Shown: positions 5,721-6,814 of the stretch, piece by piece
Position numbering within the stretch: position 1 is the stretch's first letter
Layout of the letters: each line of letters begins with the position of its first letter
Assembly (NCBI GenBank): GCA_013813075.1
Contig: JACCSI010000304.1
Coordinates: 1 to 6,814, forward strand
Direction: 5' to 3'
Length of the DNA stretch: 6,814 nucleotides
From: Acidobacteriota bacterium
GTDB taxonomy: Bacteria; Acidobacteriota; Vicinamibacteria; Vicinamibacterales; UBA2999
Position numbers and translations under genes: made by a program
Notes under the pieces: generated by a model
The model's input: only the letters and a program-made list of their open reading frames with translations
The model's database searches: none
Told to the model about the DNA's origin: nothing

Positions 5721-6814
5721 GGCCGCGCCTCGACGTTGATGTAGTACAAATCCGTGGCGACTTCAAACTGCGCTCTCGCCAAGGTGTTTGGCATCACGCG
5801 CCAGTTCGTCGTTGGCGAGATCGTCTGCCAGCTGGCGCGCGCGCCCACCCGAATCGGCATCATGAACTCCCGTTCGTCGGTTTTCCACCGGTACGCGACG
5901 GAGTCTTCGTTGTCGTTGAACGCGAGTTCGAGCGTGGGAATGCTGGCGCGCCGCAGGTACTGATTGAAGACCGCCGTCAAGTCCATGCCGAGACGGGTGT
6001 TCATGAATCGCACGACGTCCTCGGTCATGATGTTCTGATACTTGAACTGCTGGTACAACTCGCGAACGGCCGCCCACCATTTGGCGTCGTCGTTGACGAC
6101 ATTGCGCAGCGTGTGAAGGAACAGGGCCCCCTTGAAATACTGATCGGCGGGCGGGGTGCGGTGGATGCCGCGCTGGGTGATGACGGGCTCGGTGTTTTTT
6201 ACTTTTTCCTTCAGACCGTTGGTGTACCTGAGGGCGTCGTCGTAGCCAAAGAGCTTCTCGACATAGATCGCTTCGAGGTATGTCGCCCATCCCTCCTGGA
6301 TCCACATGTCTGAAACATCCGCCGCCGACACCGCGTTGCCGAACCATTCGTGCGCGCTCTCGTGAATGATGATGAAATCGAACTTCAGGCTGACACCGAC
6401 GCCCGTCCAGTCGCGTTCCAGATAGCCATTGGCCCACCGGTTGCCGTAGGTGACGGCGCTCTGATGCTCCATGCCCGAGTACGGCACTTCGATCAACTTG
6501 TAGCCATCCTTGACGAAGGGATACTCCCCGAATACTTTTTCGTAGACCTCGATCATCGGCTTGGCCTGGGCGAACTGCACTTTCGCTTTCGCAAGGCTGC
6601 CAGGCAGCACGAAGTAGTCGAGCGGCAGGTCGCCGAGCGTCTCGGAGAAGTGCACGTACGCGCCGATGTTGAGCGACACGTTGTAGGAGTTGATCGGGTA
6701 GTGCACGCGCCAGTCCCAGCGCGTGTAGCCGTCGCCGATGTCGGTCTTGCCCAGGAACTTCCCGTTCGACACGTCCATCAGGCCGTTCGGGACGGCCACG
6801 CGGATGTCCATGCC
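5717..6814 (-). CDS. M1 family zinc aminopeptidase, C-terminal part (5' end outside window)
   Basis: M1 (gluzincin) aminopeptidases remove N-terminal residues from peptides. The visible 364 residues, numbered from the in-frame Met at 6811, cover the catalytic and C-terminal parts. The frame stays open to the right edge, so the N-terminus and any signal peptide are missing. Seen: the zinc motif HESAHEW (150-156) with third ligand E173 in WIQEGWATYLE; the substrate-binding SGMEHQSAVTYGN (112-124), where the GxMEN Asn is His, as in one bacterial branch of the family; and the catalytic Tyr Y225 in YFKGALFLHTLR. After this come helices (about 240-290) and a beta-rich end (about 290-364) with no long helical-repeat domain, so it is a short M1 type. 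It is the first visible gene of the cluster and overlaps the methyltransferase start by 4 nt. Family certain, substrate unknown. Confidence 0.95.
   Translation of the reverse strand, partial: GMDIRVAVPNGLMDVSNGKFLGKTDIGDGYTRWDWRVHYPINSYNVSLNIGAYVHFSETLGDLPLDYFVLPGSLAKAKVQFAQAKPMIEVYEKVFGEYPFVKDGYKLIEVPYSGMEHQSAVTYGNRWANGYLERDWTGVGVSLKFDFIIIHESAHEWFGNAVSAADVSDMWIQEGWATYLEAIYVEKLFGYDDALRYTNGLKEKVKNTEPVITQRGIHRTPPADQYFKGALFLHTLRNVVNDDAKWWAAVRELYQQFKYQNIMTEDVVRFMNTRLGMDLTAVFNQYLRRASIPTLELAFNDNEDSVAYRWKTDEREFMMPIRVGARASWQTISPTTNWRVMPNTLARAQFEVATDLYYINVEARP

Overview
This window is GC-rich, tightly packed bacterial chromosomal DNA. Every gene I can support lies on the minus strand, so transcription runs from high to low coordinates. 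The mix of genes suggests a soil-type, GC-rich Gram-negative lineage: a long plant/cyanobacterial-type IspH, a SWIB protein with a histone-H1-like tail, a secreted DUF1028 protein with a peptidoglycan-binding-like C-terminus, and an exported-type M1 aminopeptidase. Acidobacteriota (Vicinamibacteria-like) is my best guess and Gemmatimonadota an alternative. This is inference from gene content only. I see no mobile elements, rRNA, tRNA or CRISPR array.

Layout in the direction of transcription. (1) From the right edge to 3079 there is a compact four-gene cluster: the 3' part of an M1 zinc aminopeptidase, a small-molecule SAM methyltransferase starting in an ATGA overlap, a short membrane-anchored protein of unknown function (7-nt gap), and a secreted DUF1028 protein (16-nt gap, strong Shine-Dalgarno). 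The spacing says they are co-transcribed. (2) After a 277-nt gap comes a monocistronic-looking gene for a SWIB-domain protein with a Lys/Ala/Thr-rich tail, followed 25 nt later by a probable intrinsic terminator. (3) After about 220 nt of non-coding DNA comes ispH, the last enzyme of the MEP isoprenoid pathway. It overlaps by ATGA a gene that runs off the left edge and encodes a divergent YjbQ-like (UPF0047) domain with a long extra C-terminal region.

Functionally, the right-hand cluster looks like an envelope or periplasmic module (peptidase, anchored protein, secreted Ntn-like DUF1028 protein) with a cytosolic methyltransferase inside it. The middle gene is a chromatin-like DNA-associated protein. 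The left pair joins isoprenoid synthesis to a protein of uncertain activity. Nothing here is a clear new defence or mobile system. The parts most worth checking are the extended YjbQ-like protein coupled to ispH, the unknown anchored protein with two conserved-looking cysteines, and the DUF1028 operon.
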